This document shows positions 51,875-60,059 of a DNA stretch of 64,000 bases, piece after piece (within the stretch, counting starts at the first letter, position 1; the number at the start of each line of letters is the position of its first letter). The DNA comes from Labrys miyagiensis. GTDB lineage: Bacteria > Pseudomonadota > Alphaproteobacteria > Rhizobiales > Labraceae. The position numbers and the translations under genes are program-made. The notes under the pieces are model-generated. The model had not been told where the DNA came from. It did not search any database and worked only from the letters and a program-made list of their open reading frames with translations. The DNA is taken from positions 62,001-126,000 of the forward strand of contig NZ_BSPC01000066.1 of assembly GCF_030160835.1 (NCBI RefSeq), given 5' to 3'.

Positions 51875-54119
51875 GAGCGCCAGTTCACCGACCCAGTATC
51901 GCCGCCACGGCTCCAATGCCGGCCAGCCCCTGACGCGCCGCGATGGCCCGCTCAAGGTCACCGGCCGCGCCACCTTTGCGGCCGACAACCATCCCGAAGG
52001 CATGCTCTATGCCGTCACGGCTGTCAGCAGCATCGCGCGCGGGCGGGTTACATTCCTCGATGTCGATGCCGCCAAGGCCCATCCCGGCGTCGTCGAGGTG
52101 CTCACGCCGGCCAACCGGCCGCCTTTGGCCCATGATCCGGACGTCAAGATGGCGCCCTTCGGCTTCCGGGTGGAGGTGCTGCAGGACGACACCGTGCGCT
52201 ATGCCAACCAGCCGATCGCGCTGGTGATCGCCGAAACGCTGGAGGCGGCGACCGAAGGCGCCCTGCTGCTCAATGCGCGTTACGACGTCAAGGACGCGCG
52301 TGTTACGCCCGAAAGTGGCCTGCACTACGATCTCACGGCTGTCGGCGTCGGTTCGCCGGCGCGAACCGCCCATGGCGATCTCGAAGCAGGCTTTGCAGCG
52401 GCCAGCATCGTCACGGAGGCCGTCTATGTCACGCCGCCGCAATACCACAACGCCATGGAGCCCCATGCCGTGGTGGCACAGTGGGATGGCGACCACCTGA
52501 CGCTGGACATGCCCAACCAGGCCATGACCCTGAGCTGCATCTCCTACGGAGCCTATTTCGGCATCCCGGTCCAGAACATCCTGATCCGCTCGCCCTTCCT
52601 CGGCGGCGGCTTCGGCTCCAAGGCGATCCTCAACGGGCCGCAGATCCTCGGCATCCTGGCGGCGCGCATGCTGAAGCGGCCGGTCAAGCTCGTGCTGACT
52701 CGGGCGCAGATGTATGGGCCTGTCGGGCATCGCGGCAGTACCTGGCAGACCCTGCGCCTCGGCATGGACGATGAGGGGCATCTCACGGCGCTGCATCATC
52801 ACGCGCTATGCGCCACCTCCAGCTTCGACGACTTCATCGAACCGGCGGCGAACGCCTCGCTGCCGCTTTACGCCAGCCCCGCCATCCTTGCCGAGCATTC
52901 GGGTCTCAGGCTCGATATCGGCACGCCGGGGCCGATGCGTGCGCCAGGAGAGGCGTCCGGATCGGCGGCGCTCGAGGTTGCGATGGACGAGGCCGCCCAG
53001 GCCTGCGGCATGGATCCGCTCGAGTTCAGGCTCGCCAACTATGCCGAGACGGAGCCCGGCAGCGGCAAGCCCTTCTCCTCCAAGGCGCTACGCGAATGCT
53101 ATGCCGAAGGGGCCAAGCGCTTCGGCTGGTCGGGCCGTCCCCTGCAGCCGCTGCAGATGCGGGACGAGAACGGCTTCCTCGTCGGCTGGGGCATGGGCAC
53201 GGCGGTGTTCCACTGCCCGCATTTCCCGGCCGAGGCCCGTGCGACCCTGCGGGATGACGGCACGGCGCTCGTCGAGACGTCGGGCGCCGACATGGGGCAG
53301 GGGGCCTGGACCGCTCTTGCCCAGATCGCCGCCGAGGCGCTCGGCCTCGATCCCGATCAGGTCGAGTTCCACTCAGGCATATCGAGCCTGCCCGACGGCG
53401 GCATCGCCGGTGGCTCCGGCCATACGGCCAGCGCGGGCCTCGCGCTCAACAACGCAGGCGAGGATGCCATTGCCAGGCTCGCCGAACTCGCGACTTCAGA
53501 TCCCCGCTCACCGCTGTTCGGCGCCGGCAATATCGGCGTGGTCGCTCGCAATGGTCGACTGCATCGCCGCGACGACGACGGCCAGAGCGAAAGCTACGCC
53601 GAAATCCTCAGGCGCGCCGGCCAGGCCGCGGTGGTCGGCACTGCGAGGGCGATGCGCGATCCGGCGGCTGGCGCGGCGCATGCGCTCTTCTCTCACGGAG
53701 CCGTCTTCGCCGAGGTGAAGGTCGATCCCGATCTCGGCCAGGTTCGCGCCACCCGCCTGGTCGGCGCCTTCGCGGCCGGCCGCATCATCAATCCCCGCCT
53801 GGTGCGCAGCCAGTATTTCGGCGGCATGATCTGGGGCATCTCCTTTGCCCTGCATGAGCATGCGATCACCGATCCCAGGACCGGGCGGATCATGAATGCG
53901 GACCTCGCCGAGTACCACGTGCCCGTCAATGCCGACGTACCGTCGCTCGACGCGATCCTGATCCCGGAGGACGATCCCTACATCAATCCGCTGGGCGTGA
54001 AGGGCGTCGGCGAGATCGGCATTACGGGGACAGTGGGCGCCATCGCCAACGCGGTCTGGCACGCCACCGGCAAGCGCATCCGGCGGTTCCCGATCAGGAT
54101 CGAGGATCTGGTCGGCTGA
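51864..54119 (+). CDS. molybdopterin-binding aldehyde dehydrogenase large subunit (PaoC/YagR-like)
   Basis: A 751-residue Moco subunit starting MPHESASSPTQYRRHG at ATG 51864. Moco-binding motifs are SPFLGGGFGSK, PMRAPGEASGSAALE, GADMGQGAWT and the catalytic Glu in GVKGVGEIGITG near the C-terminus. With the two preceding genes it forms an alpha-beta-gamma hydroxylase that oxidises aldehydes or N-heterocycles. It probably carries the cytosine-dinucleotide cofactor, as PaoABC does, which would need MocA and a PaoD/XdhC-type chaperone; neither is in the window. Confidence 0.93.
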   Translation: MPHESASSPTQYRRHGSNAGQPLTRRDGPLKVTGRATFAADNHPEGMLYAVTAVSSIARGRVTFLDVDAAKAHPGVVEVLTPANRPPLAHDPDVKMAPFGFRVEVLQDDTVRYANQPIALVIAETLEAATEGALLLNARYDVKDARVTPESGLHYDLTAVGVGSPARTAHGDLEAGFAAASIVTEAVYVTPPQYHNAMEPHAVVAQWDGDHLTLDMPNQAMTLSCISYGAYFGIPVQNILIRSPFLGGGFGSKAILNGPQILGILAARMLKRPVKLVLTRAQMYGPVGHRGSTWQTLRLGMDDEGHLTALHHHALCATSSFDDFIEPAANASLPLYASPAILAEHSGLRLDIGTPGPMRAPGEASGSAALEVAMDEAAQACGMDPLEFRLANYAETEPGSGKPFSSKALRECYAEGAKRFGWSGRPLQPLQMRDENGFLVGWGMGTAVFHCPHFPAEARATLRDDGTALVETSGADMGQGAWTALAQIAAEALGLDPDQVEFHSGISSLPDGGIAGGSGHTASAGLALNNAGEDAIARLAELATSDPRSPLFGAGNIGVVARNGRLHRRDDDGQSESYAEILRRAGQAAVVGTARAMRDPAAGAAHALFSHGAVFAEVKVDPDLGQVRATRLVGAFAAGRIINPRLVRSQYFGGMIWGISFALHEHAITDPRTGRIMNADLAEYHVPVNADVPSLDAILIPEDDPYINPLGVKGVGEIGITGTVGAIANAVWHATGKRIRRFPIRIEDLVG

Positions 54120-54129
54120 TGGTTAGGCG

Positions 54130-54456
54130 AGAGCCGGCGGCGCCCTCCCGAGACCACAGGCGTCTCGCCCATAGGCGCTAACTTGAGCGCGATCCCTCCC
54201 CGGTTTCGGGGAGGGTGGACCGGCGAAGCCGGGACGGGTGGGGTAGGGTGGCGCGACATCTGCTTATTTCTGCTTTGTCGCGCCACTCTCCCCCTTCCGT
54301 CGTCACTGCGTGACGCCACCTTCCCCGCAGTCGGGGAAGGATTAGTAGCGCCGTTTCCGGCTAAAGTTGGCGCCTATGGGCGTCTCGCCTGCCTCGTCCT
54401 ATTCTGCAAGCGTCTCGTTTCCAAGAGCAGGCGGGACGCCTGCGGTCCCAGGAACG
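54130..54456. repeat. nested palindromic repeats (GCAGGCGTCTCGCC element split by a second element)
   Basis: ACAGGCGTCTCGCC at 54156-54169 and GGCGGGACGCCTGCGGTCCC near 54430-54449 are the two ends of an element like that at 27405-27488. Between them lies a copy (54184-54357) of the large repeat found at 18197-18394, with CGCCCATAGGCGCTAACTT and its near-complement AAGTTGGCGCCTATGGGCG as flanks. This is the signature of one repeat inserted in another. Confidence 0.75.
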
Positions 54457-54512
54457 TCCGGGCTGTGAACTCGGATTATCGATTTACTACGGCATTGCCG
54501 TTGGGGGCGTTT

Positions 54513-54592
54513 CCCGGGTGCGCGGACGTCTCGTCCGCTCTTGGAAACGTTGCGGCTGCTAGAAGGGGCGGACGAGACGTCTGCGCACCCGG
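54513..54592. repeat. REPIN-like inverted repeat, GCGGACGTCTCGTCCGC
   Basis: Arms near 54514-54542 and 54563-54592 are complementary with a few mismatches and share the TCTTGGAA edge with the copies at 23699 and 62143. It lies directly before the MFS gene fragment. Confidence 0.85.
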
Positions 54593-54600
54593 CAAGAGCG

Positions 54601-54897
54601 CCCGACCGTTCGCGCTTTCCCATCCTCATGTTCATCGCCGCGATCACCGCGCTGCCCCTGAACATGGTCGTGCCCTCGCTTGCGAACATCGCCCGCGACC
54701 TCAGCGCGGATTTCGCGCTCGTCAACGTGGCGGTTGCCGGCTATGCGGCGGTCTCCGCTTTGACCTATCTTCTCGCGGGCGCCCTGTCGGACAGATTTGG
54801 GCGCAGGCCGGTGATCGTGACGGCGCTCGCCATCCTCACCCTGGCCTCGGCGGCCTGCAGTCTGGTGGACAGCATCGGCATGTTCCTCGCTTGTCCG
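54601..54897 (+). pseudogene. N-terminal fragment of an MFS transporter (DHA1/Bcr-CflA type)
   Basis: About 99 codons encode the first three membrane segments of a drug/H+ antiporter: ALPLNMVVPSLANIARDLSA, GYAAVSALTYLLAGALSDRF and the motif-A-like LSDRFGRRPVI, then AILTLASAACSLVDSIGMFL. Homology stops abruptly at LAC, where full proteins continue with about 300 more residues. The frame then runs into unrelated sequence and overlaps the next gene's start at 54990. The apparent N-terminus upstream is provided by a palindromic repeat. A decayed remnant, not a working transporter. Confidence 0.7.
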
Positions 54898-54989
54898 TTT
54901 CGGATGAAGCTCACAACGCGCAGTGACCGCCCGGTTGCAATTACCGTGCATTCGTCGAGTATGACACCTTTGCGTCGTGGGAGCGGTCC

Positions 54990-55649
54990 ATGAGCCTCTA
55001 CGCCCTCAAGCCGAGATTCCAGGCCCTGCTGCGTCCGCGGGTGACGCGGATGGCGGAGGCCGGCTACACCGCCAACCAGGTCACGCTGGGGGCGGCGGCC
55101 GGATCGCTCGTCGTCGGGCTCGGTGTGGCGTTCTTGTCGGACCTGCGCATCCTCTTCCTGCTGCTGCCGGTCTGGCTGTTCATCCGCATGGCGCTCAACG
55201 CCATCGACGGCATGCTTGCCCGCGAGTTCGGCCAGAAGAGCCTGCTCGGCGCCTATCTCAACGAGATCGCCGATGTCGTCTCCGATGCAGCCTTGATCCT
55301 GCCCTTCGCCACCCTGCCTCTATTCGGTCCGTTCTGGACCGGCGCGGTGATCGTGCTCGCCGTGATCAGCGAGTTCGCCGGCGTGATGGGGCCGATGGTC
55401 GGCGCCTCCCGCCGCTATGACGGGCCGCTCGGCAAGAGCGACCGGGCCTTCCTGTTCGGGGCGCTCGGCCTGTGGATCGGCCTCGGCCTGCCGCAGCCGG
55501 ACTGGCTGTTCTGGCTGATGCCCTTGGCCGTGCTTTTCCTCACACTGACCATCGTCAATCGCGTGCATAAGGGCCTGCGCGAAGCGCGGAGCCACCAAAG
55601 CGTTTTGCGATCTGACGGTATCGTCGAGAATCGCAAAGACGCGTCGTAA
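54990..55649 (+). CDS. ynbA: CDP-alcohol phosphatidyltransferase family protein, YnbA-like
   Basis: A 219-residue inner-membrane enzyme with six hydrophobic segments, starting MSLYALKPRFQALLRPRVTR as E. coli YnbA does in style. The family motif D(x2)DG(x2)AR(x8)G(x3)D(x3)D appears as N70-AI-D73-G-ML-AR-EFGQKSLL-G87-AYL-N91-EIA-D95: the first and third Asp are Asn. Classical members move a phosphatidyl group from CDP-diacylglycerol to an alcohol. The substitution may define the YnbA branch or alter chemistry. GGGAGCGG precedes the ATG; ynbC follows after 23 bases. Confidence 0.85.
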   Translation: MSLYALKPRFQALLRPRVTRMAEAGYTANQVTLGAAAGSLVVGLGVAFLSDLRILFLLLPVWLFIRMALNAIDGMLAREFGQKSLLGAYLNEIADVVSDAALILPFATLPLFGPFWTGAVIVLAVISEFAGVMGPMVGASRRYDGPLGKSDRAFLFGALGLWIGLGLPQPDWLFWLMPLAVLFLTLTIVNRVHKGLREARSHQSVLRSDGIVENRKDAS

Positions 55650-55672
55650 CGCGCTTTGCTCAAGGAGAATTA

Positions 55673-57430
55673 ATGCGTCCTGCTCAGTCAAGTCACTTCC
55701 CCACCCATGACGGCGCGTCCTTGTTCTACCGGCATTGGCCCGCAGTAAACGGTCCGGCCAAAGGCGCCATCGTGCTGTTCCATCGTGGCCACGAACATTC
55801 CGGGCGCATGGCGCATCTGCCGGACGAGTTCGGCATGCCCGATTACGATCTTTTCGCCTGGGATGCGCGCGGCCACGGCGAATCCCCCGGCGAGCGCGGC
55901 GATGCGCCGAGCTTTGCCGCTCTGGTGCGCGATGTGCAGAGCTTCATCGACCATATCGGCGATGCCCATGGCATCCAGCCTGCCGATATCGCCGTGGTGG
56001 CGCAGAGCGTCGGGGCGGTCGTCGCTGCCACCTGGGTGCATGACTATGCGCCGAAGATCCGGGCCCTGGTGCTGGCCTCGCCCGCCTTCAAGGTGAAGCT
56101 CTACGTGCCCTTCGCCCGGCCCGGCCTGAAGCTCATGCAGAGGGTGCAGGGCAATTTCTTCGTGCAGTCCTATGTCAAGTCGACCTTCCTCACACATGAC
56201 CAGGCGCGCCAGCAATCCTTCGACGAGGACAGGCTGATCACCCGCGCCATTTCGGTGCGCGTCCTGCTCGGCCTGTATGAGGCGGCCAGGCGCGTGGTGG
56301 CGGATGCCCGCGCCATCGTGGTGCCGACCCAGCTCCTGGTCTCCGGCTCGGACTGGGTGGTGCATCACGGGCCGCAGCACCGCTTTTATGAAAATCTCGG
56401 CTCGGCCACCAAGGAGCGTCACATCCTGCCAGGCTTCTATCACGACACGCTGGGCGAGAAGGACCGGGCGCTGGCCATCGGCCATATCAGGCGCTTTCTC
56501 ACCGAACGCTTCGCCGCACCGCTCGAACGCCCGCATCTCCTCGATGCCGACCGCCAGAGCGCCTCGCGCGACGAAGCGGACAGGCTGGCCTCGCCCCTGC
56601 CGCTGGCGTCGCCGAAGGGGCTGTACTGGGCCGGCACCAGGCTCGGCCTCAAGGCCACGGGTCTCGTCTCCGACGGCATCAGGCTCGGCCATCGGACGGG
56701 TTTCGATTCCGGCTCGACGCTCGATTATGTCTACCGCAACACGCCGTCGGGTCGCTCGGCGCTCGGGCGGATGGCCGATCGGAATTATCTCGACGCCATC
56801 GGCTGGCGTGGCATCCGCCAGCGCAAGCTTCACGTCGAGGAGTTGCTGCGCCTGGCCATCGCCCGGCTGAAGGACGAGGGCAAGCCCATCAACATCCTCG
56901 ACATCGCCGCCGGCCATGGCCGCTATGTGCTGGAAGCGCTGGAAGCGCAGGGTGTGGCACGGCCGGATGCGATCCTCCTGCGCGACTACAGCGACATCAA
57001 TGTCGAGGCCGGCGGCAGGCTGATCGCCGAGAAGGGGCTCGCCGACATCGCCCGTTTCGTGAAGGGCGATGCCTTCGATGCCGCCAGCCTCGCCGCCATC
57101 GAGCCGAAGCCGACCCTCGGCCTCATCTCCGGCCTCTACGAGCTCTTCGCCGACAACAATCTGGTGAAATGGTCGCTGGGCGGCTTGGCCGCGGCGATCC
57201 CGCCCGGCGGCTACCTGATCTATACCGGCCAGCCCTGGCATCCCCAGCTCGAATACATCGCCCGCGCCTTGACCAGCCATCGCGAGGGCCAGGCCTGGGT
57301 GATGCGCCGGCGGATCCAGGCCGAGATGGATCAACTGATCGAGAATGCCGGCTTCGAGAAGCTGGAGCAGCGCATCGACGAATGGGGCATCTTCACGGTG
57401 TCGCTGGCCCGCCGCAGGGCGGTGTCATGA
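55673..57430 (+). CDS. ynbC: alpha/beta hydrolase-methyltransferase fusion, YnbC-like
   Basis: A 585-residue two-domain cytoplasmic protein. Residues ~10-280 are a Hydrolase_4 (monoglyceride-lipase-like) domain: LFHRGHEHSGR, FAWDARGHGES, nucleophile Ser112 in AQSVG (first Gly of GxSxG replaced by Ala), Asp227 in SGSDW and His257 in FYHDTL. Residues ~345-580 are a class I SAM methyltransferase-like domain with motif I ILDIAAGHGRY (408-417). This Hydrolase_4 plus Methyltransf_20 fusion is typical of YnbC. AAGGAG precedes ATG 55673. It may trim or methylate the lipid made by the neighbouring enzymes (inference). Confidence 0.87.
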   Translation: MRPAQSSHFPTHDGASLFYRHWPAVNGPAKGAIVLFHRGHEHSGRMAHLPDEFGMPDYDLFAWDARGHGESPGERGDAPSFAALVRDVQSFIDHIGDAHGIQPADIAVVAQSVGAVVAATWVHDYAPKIRALVLASPAFKVKLYVPFARPGLKLMQRVQGNFFVQSYVKSTFLTHDQARQQSFDEDRLITRAISVRVLLGLYEAARRVVADARAIVVPTQLLVSGSDWVVHHGPQHRFYENLGSATKERHILPGFYHDTLGEKDRALAIGHIRRFLTERFAAPLERPHLLDADRQSASRDEADRLASPLPLASPKGLYWAGTRLGLKATGLVSDGIRLGHRTGFDSGSTLDYVYRNTPSGRSALGRMADRNYLDAIGWRGIRQRKLHVEELLRLAIARLKDEGKPINILDIAAGHGRYVLEALEAQGVARPDAILLRDYSDINVEAGGRLIAEKGLADIARFVKGDAFDAASLAAIEPKPTLGLISGLYELFADNNLVKWSLGGLAAAIPPGGYLIYTGQPWHPQLEYIARALTSHREGQAWVMRRRIQAEMDQLIENAGFEKLEQRIDEWGIFTVSLARRRAVS

Positions 57431-57473
57431 GGATACTGGACCTCGAGTTCTGGGCAACAAAGGCGCAGGCGCC

Positions 57474-57578
57474 GTCATTCCGGGCGACTGAAAGGAGACC
57501 CGGAACCCATGAACACTGTCCTTCGAGGTCTGTGTTCATGGATTCCGGCTCTTCGCTGCGCTACGGCCGGAATGACGA
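57474..57578. repeat. inverted repeat within the ynb-like operon
   Basis: GTCATTCCGGGCGACTG and CCGGCCGGAATGAC-type ends, with an inner CATGAACACTG/CAGTGTTCATG-like pair, mark a member of the GTCATTCCGG family (compare 22023-22088). It separates ynbC from ynbD in a 193-base gap. Confidence 0.75.
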
Positions 57579-57623
57579 ACCGCTCTCGCCTCATCGCCAG
57601 CAAACCCCAATTCGGAGTTCGGC

Positions 57624-58961
57624 ATGACCCTGGCCGTTCCGCAGGACCTGCCGTCCCGCCGGCCCTGGCTGCGCGCGTTCCTCTGGATCGCGGGGCTCGG
57701 CGTGCTGTTCTATACCAGCTATCCGCTCGCCAATTATCTTGCCGACCAGCGCGCCTTCGTGCCCTCGATCGTGTTCGGCTGGGAGAAGGGCATGCCCTTC
57801 CTGCCCTGGACGATCATTCCCTACTGGTCGATCAACCTCTTCTATGCTGCCTCGCTGTTCTTCTGCGCCACGAAGACGGAGGTCGATACGCTCGGCCGGC
57901 GCCTGCTGACGGCGCAGCTGATCGCCGTCACCTGTTTCATTCTCTTTCCGCTGCGCTTCAGCTTCGCCAAACCCGAGATCGGCGGCGGCCTGCCGGGCTT
58001 CCTGTTCCAGGCGCTGATGAGCTTCGACAAGCCCTACAACCAGGCGCCCTCGCTGCACATCGCCCTGCTGGTCATCCTCTGGGCCCATTATATCAGTTTC
58101 ATCCCGGCCTGGGTGCGCTGGGCGTGGCATCTGTGGTGCGCGCTGATCGGCGTCTCCGTGCTCACCACCTACCAGCACCATTTCTTCGACATACCGACTG
58201 GCGCGCTGCTCGGCCTGTTCTGCCTCTGGCTCTGGCCGGATGCGCCGGACGGCGCCCGGGTGACACCGGTTCAGCGCGCGAAGCGCCTGAAGCTCGCCGG
58301 CTTCTACACGCTCGGGGCCGTCCTCCTCGCGATCCTCGGTATCGCCCTCGGCGGTTGGGGCCTGTGGCTGTGCTACCCCGCCGCGTCGCTGACGCTGGTT
58401 GCCGCCAACTATCTCTGGCGCGGCGCCGCCGGCTTCCAGAAGCGGCCCGACGGAAGCATGCCGCTCGCCGACCGACTGCTGTTCGCGCCCTATCAGCTCG
58501 GCGCCTTCCTCAATTCGCGCTGGTGGACGCGCACGGCGCCGGCGCCGGCCGAAATCCTGCCCGGCCTGTTCCTGGGGCGCATCCCTTCATGGTTCGACCG
58601 GCCAGCCGCCTCCTTCGGGACGATCGTCGATCTCTGCGCCGAATTGCCGGCCCGGCGGGGTAGGGGAACCGTTGAAGCCTTTCCGCTGCTCGATCTGGTG
58701 GCGCCTGCCCCCGCCATTCTCGCCGAGGCCGCTAAATCGATTGAAGCTGCGCGCGCGAGCGGTACAGTGCTGGCGTGCTGCGCGCTCGGCTATTCGCGCA
58801 GCGCGGCCGTCGTCGCAACCTGGCTGCTGCAAAGCGGGCGAGCAGGGACGGTGGAGGAAGCGATTGGAATCATACGCGCTGTCCGGCCCGCCATCGTTCT
58901 CGGGCCCGATGCGCGCGCCGCCATCGCGGCGGTAGGGAAGACAGGGAAGGCTGATGGCTGA
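57624..58961 (+). CDS. ynbD: PAP2 phosphatase-dual-specificity phosphatase fusion, YnbD-like
   Basis: A 445-residue membrane protein. Residues ~15-270 form a PAP2/inositolphosphotransferase-like domain with about six or more helices and the motifs NQAPSLHIAL (PSLH, 142-145) and YQHHFFDIPTG (185-192). After a linker, residues ~305-440 form a cytoplasmic dual-specificity phosphatase with the P-loop CALGYSRS (Cys386-x5-Arg392). Having two phosphatase types in one chain is the YnbD arrangement. Likely acts on a lipid phosphate or its head group. Overlaps the next gene by eight bases. Confidence 0.87.
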   Translation: MTLAVPQDLPSRRPWLRAFLWIAGLGVLFYTSYPLANYLADQRAFVPSIVFGWEKGMPFLPWTIIPYWSINLFYAASLFFCATKTEVDTLGRRLLTAQLIAVTCFILFPLRFSFAKPEIGGGLPGFLFQALMSFDKPYNQAPSLHIALLVILWAHYISFIPAWVRWAWHLWCALIGVSVLTTYQHHFFDIPTGALLGLFCLWLWPDAPDGARVTPVQRAKRLKLAGFYTLGAVLLAILGIALGGWGLWLCYPAASLTLVAANYLWRGAAGFQKRPDGSMPLADRLLFAPYQLGAFLNSRWWTRTAPAPAEILPGLFLGRIPSWFDRPAASFGTIVDLCAELPARRGRGTVEAFPLLDLVAPAPAILAEAAKSIEAARASGTVLACCALGYSRSAAVVATWLLQSGRAGTVEEAIGIIRAVRPAIVLGPDARAAIAAVGKTGKADG

Positions 58962-59397
58962 GGCACAGGAAAATCCGGCAGTCATCGCCGCAATCGCCGC
59001 ATCCTATCTCAGGCAGGGCCGGCTGCTCGACAAGATCTCGCGCGGGTTGACGCTGATGGGCTCCGCGGCGGTGATCGTGGGCACCTATGCCTCGGCGCCG
59101 CTCGCTGTCATTGGTCTTGCGGCGCTCTCGGTGCTGCTCGGCTTGGCCGAAACCTATTTCGCCTTGCGCGCCGGGTTCGATGCCGAGATCTTCAGCCATC
59201 TCGCCACCGGCTCTTTCAGCGCCACCACTTTTGACGGCTCGATGAAGCGGCTCAAGCTGATCCAGTCAGACCGCACGCCGCGGCCGATGTCGGACCGGGC
59301 CAGGGGCGCCATGGGTCTGGTGCGCTACCAGGCGGTGGCCATCGGCCTGCAGATCGTCAGCATCCTGACGCTGCCGCTGCTCGGCATCCTTCTGTGA
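58954..59397 (+). CDS. small membrane protein of the ynb-like operon, function unknown
   Basis: A 147-residue protein with a short N-terminal amphipathic part (VIAAIAASYLRQGRLLDKISRG, here quoted as its key features: basic and helical), two hydrophobic helices near residues 32-68 and a third at the C-terminus (YQAVAIGLQIVSILTLPLLG). It overlaps ynbD by eight bases and the acyltransferase by four, so it is translated as part of the unit. It has no counterpart among the four E. coli ynb genes that I know of. No catalytic motif is visible. Confidence 0.8.
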   Translation: MAEAQENPAVIAAIAASYLRQGRLLDKISRGLTLMGSAAVIVGTYASAPLAVIGLAALSVLLGLAETYFALRAGFDAEIFSHLATGSFSATTFDGSMKRLKLIQSDRTPRPMSDRARGAMGLVRYQAVAIGLQIVSILTLPLLGILL

Positions 59398-60059
59398 CCA
59401 CACACCCGCCCGTCGATATCAGGTCGATTGCGGGGCGGCTCGCAGCTTCCGCCACCATCGGCCTTGCCCGCCTCGTCACGGGCGTGCGCGGCAACTGGCA
59501 GGGCTGCCTGCCGGCCAGGGAACCGCGCATCTATTTCGCCAACCACAACAGCCATGGCGACTTCATCCTGGTGTGGACGGTCTTCCCAGCCGTCTTGCGC
59601 GCCACGGCCCGCCCCGTCGCCGCGCGCGACTACTGGGAGGCCAGCGGCCCGCGCCGCTTCTTCGCCCGCAGCGTCTTCGACGCCGTGCTGATCGACCGCG
59701 AGGCCATCACCCGCAGCGTCGATCCGATCGGCCAGATGAGCGACGCCCTGGACTCGGGCTCCTCCCTCATTCTGTTCCCGGAGGGCACCCGCAACACCAC
59801 CGACCAGCCGCTGCTGCCCTTCAAATCAGGCCTCTACTGGCTCGCCAGGCGCCAGCCCGGGATCGACCTCGTGCCGGTGTGGATCGAAAATCTCAACCGC
59901 GTCATGCCCAAGGGCGAATTCCTGCCGGTGCCCTTCCTGTGCACGGTAACCTTCGGCGCGCCCCTGCGCCTGGCGGCTGGTGAGGAGCGACAGGCCTTTC
60001 TCGACCGCAGCCGCGATGCACTGCTGGCGCTCAGGCCGAAGGAAGGCGACGAGGCATGA
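59394..60059 (+). CDS. 1-acyl-sn-glycerol-3-phosphate acyltransferase family protein (PlsC-like)
   Basis: A 221-residue acyltransferase with motif I NHNSHGDFIL (His51-x4-Asp56), motif III LFPEGTRNT (Glu130 region) and a pyrophosphate-type VPVWIENLNRV. Starts with GTG overlapping the upstream TGA (GTGA) and ends overlapping the CdsA-like gene (ATGA). PlsC enzymes make phosphatidate from lysophosphatidate; here it would supply the substrate for the adjoining cytidylyltransferase. It is probably not the housekeeping PlsC because of its context. Confidence 0.9.
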   Translation: MTTHPPVDIRSIAGRLAASATIGLARLVTGVRGNWQGCLPAREPRIYFANHNSHGDFILVWTVFPAVLRATARPVAARDYWEASGPRRFFARSVFDAVLIDREAITRSVDPIGQMSDALDSGSSLILFPEGTRNTTDQPLLPFKSGLYWLARRQPGIDLVPVWIENLNRVMPKGEFLPVPFLCTVTFGAPLRLAAGEERQAFLDRSRDALLALRPKEGDEA

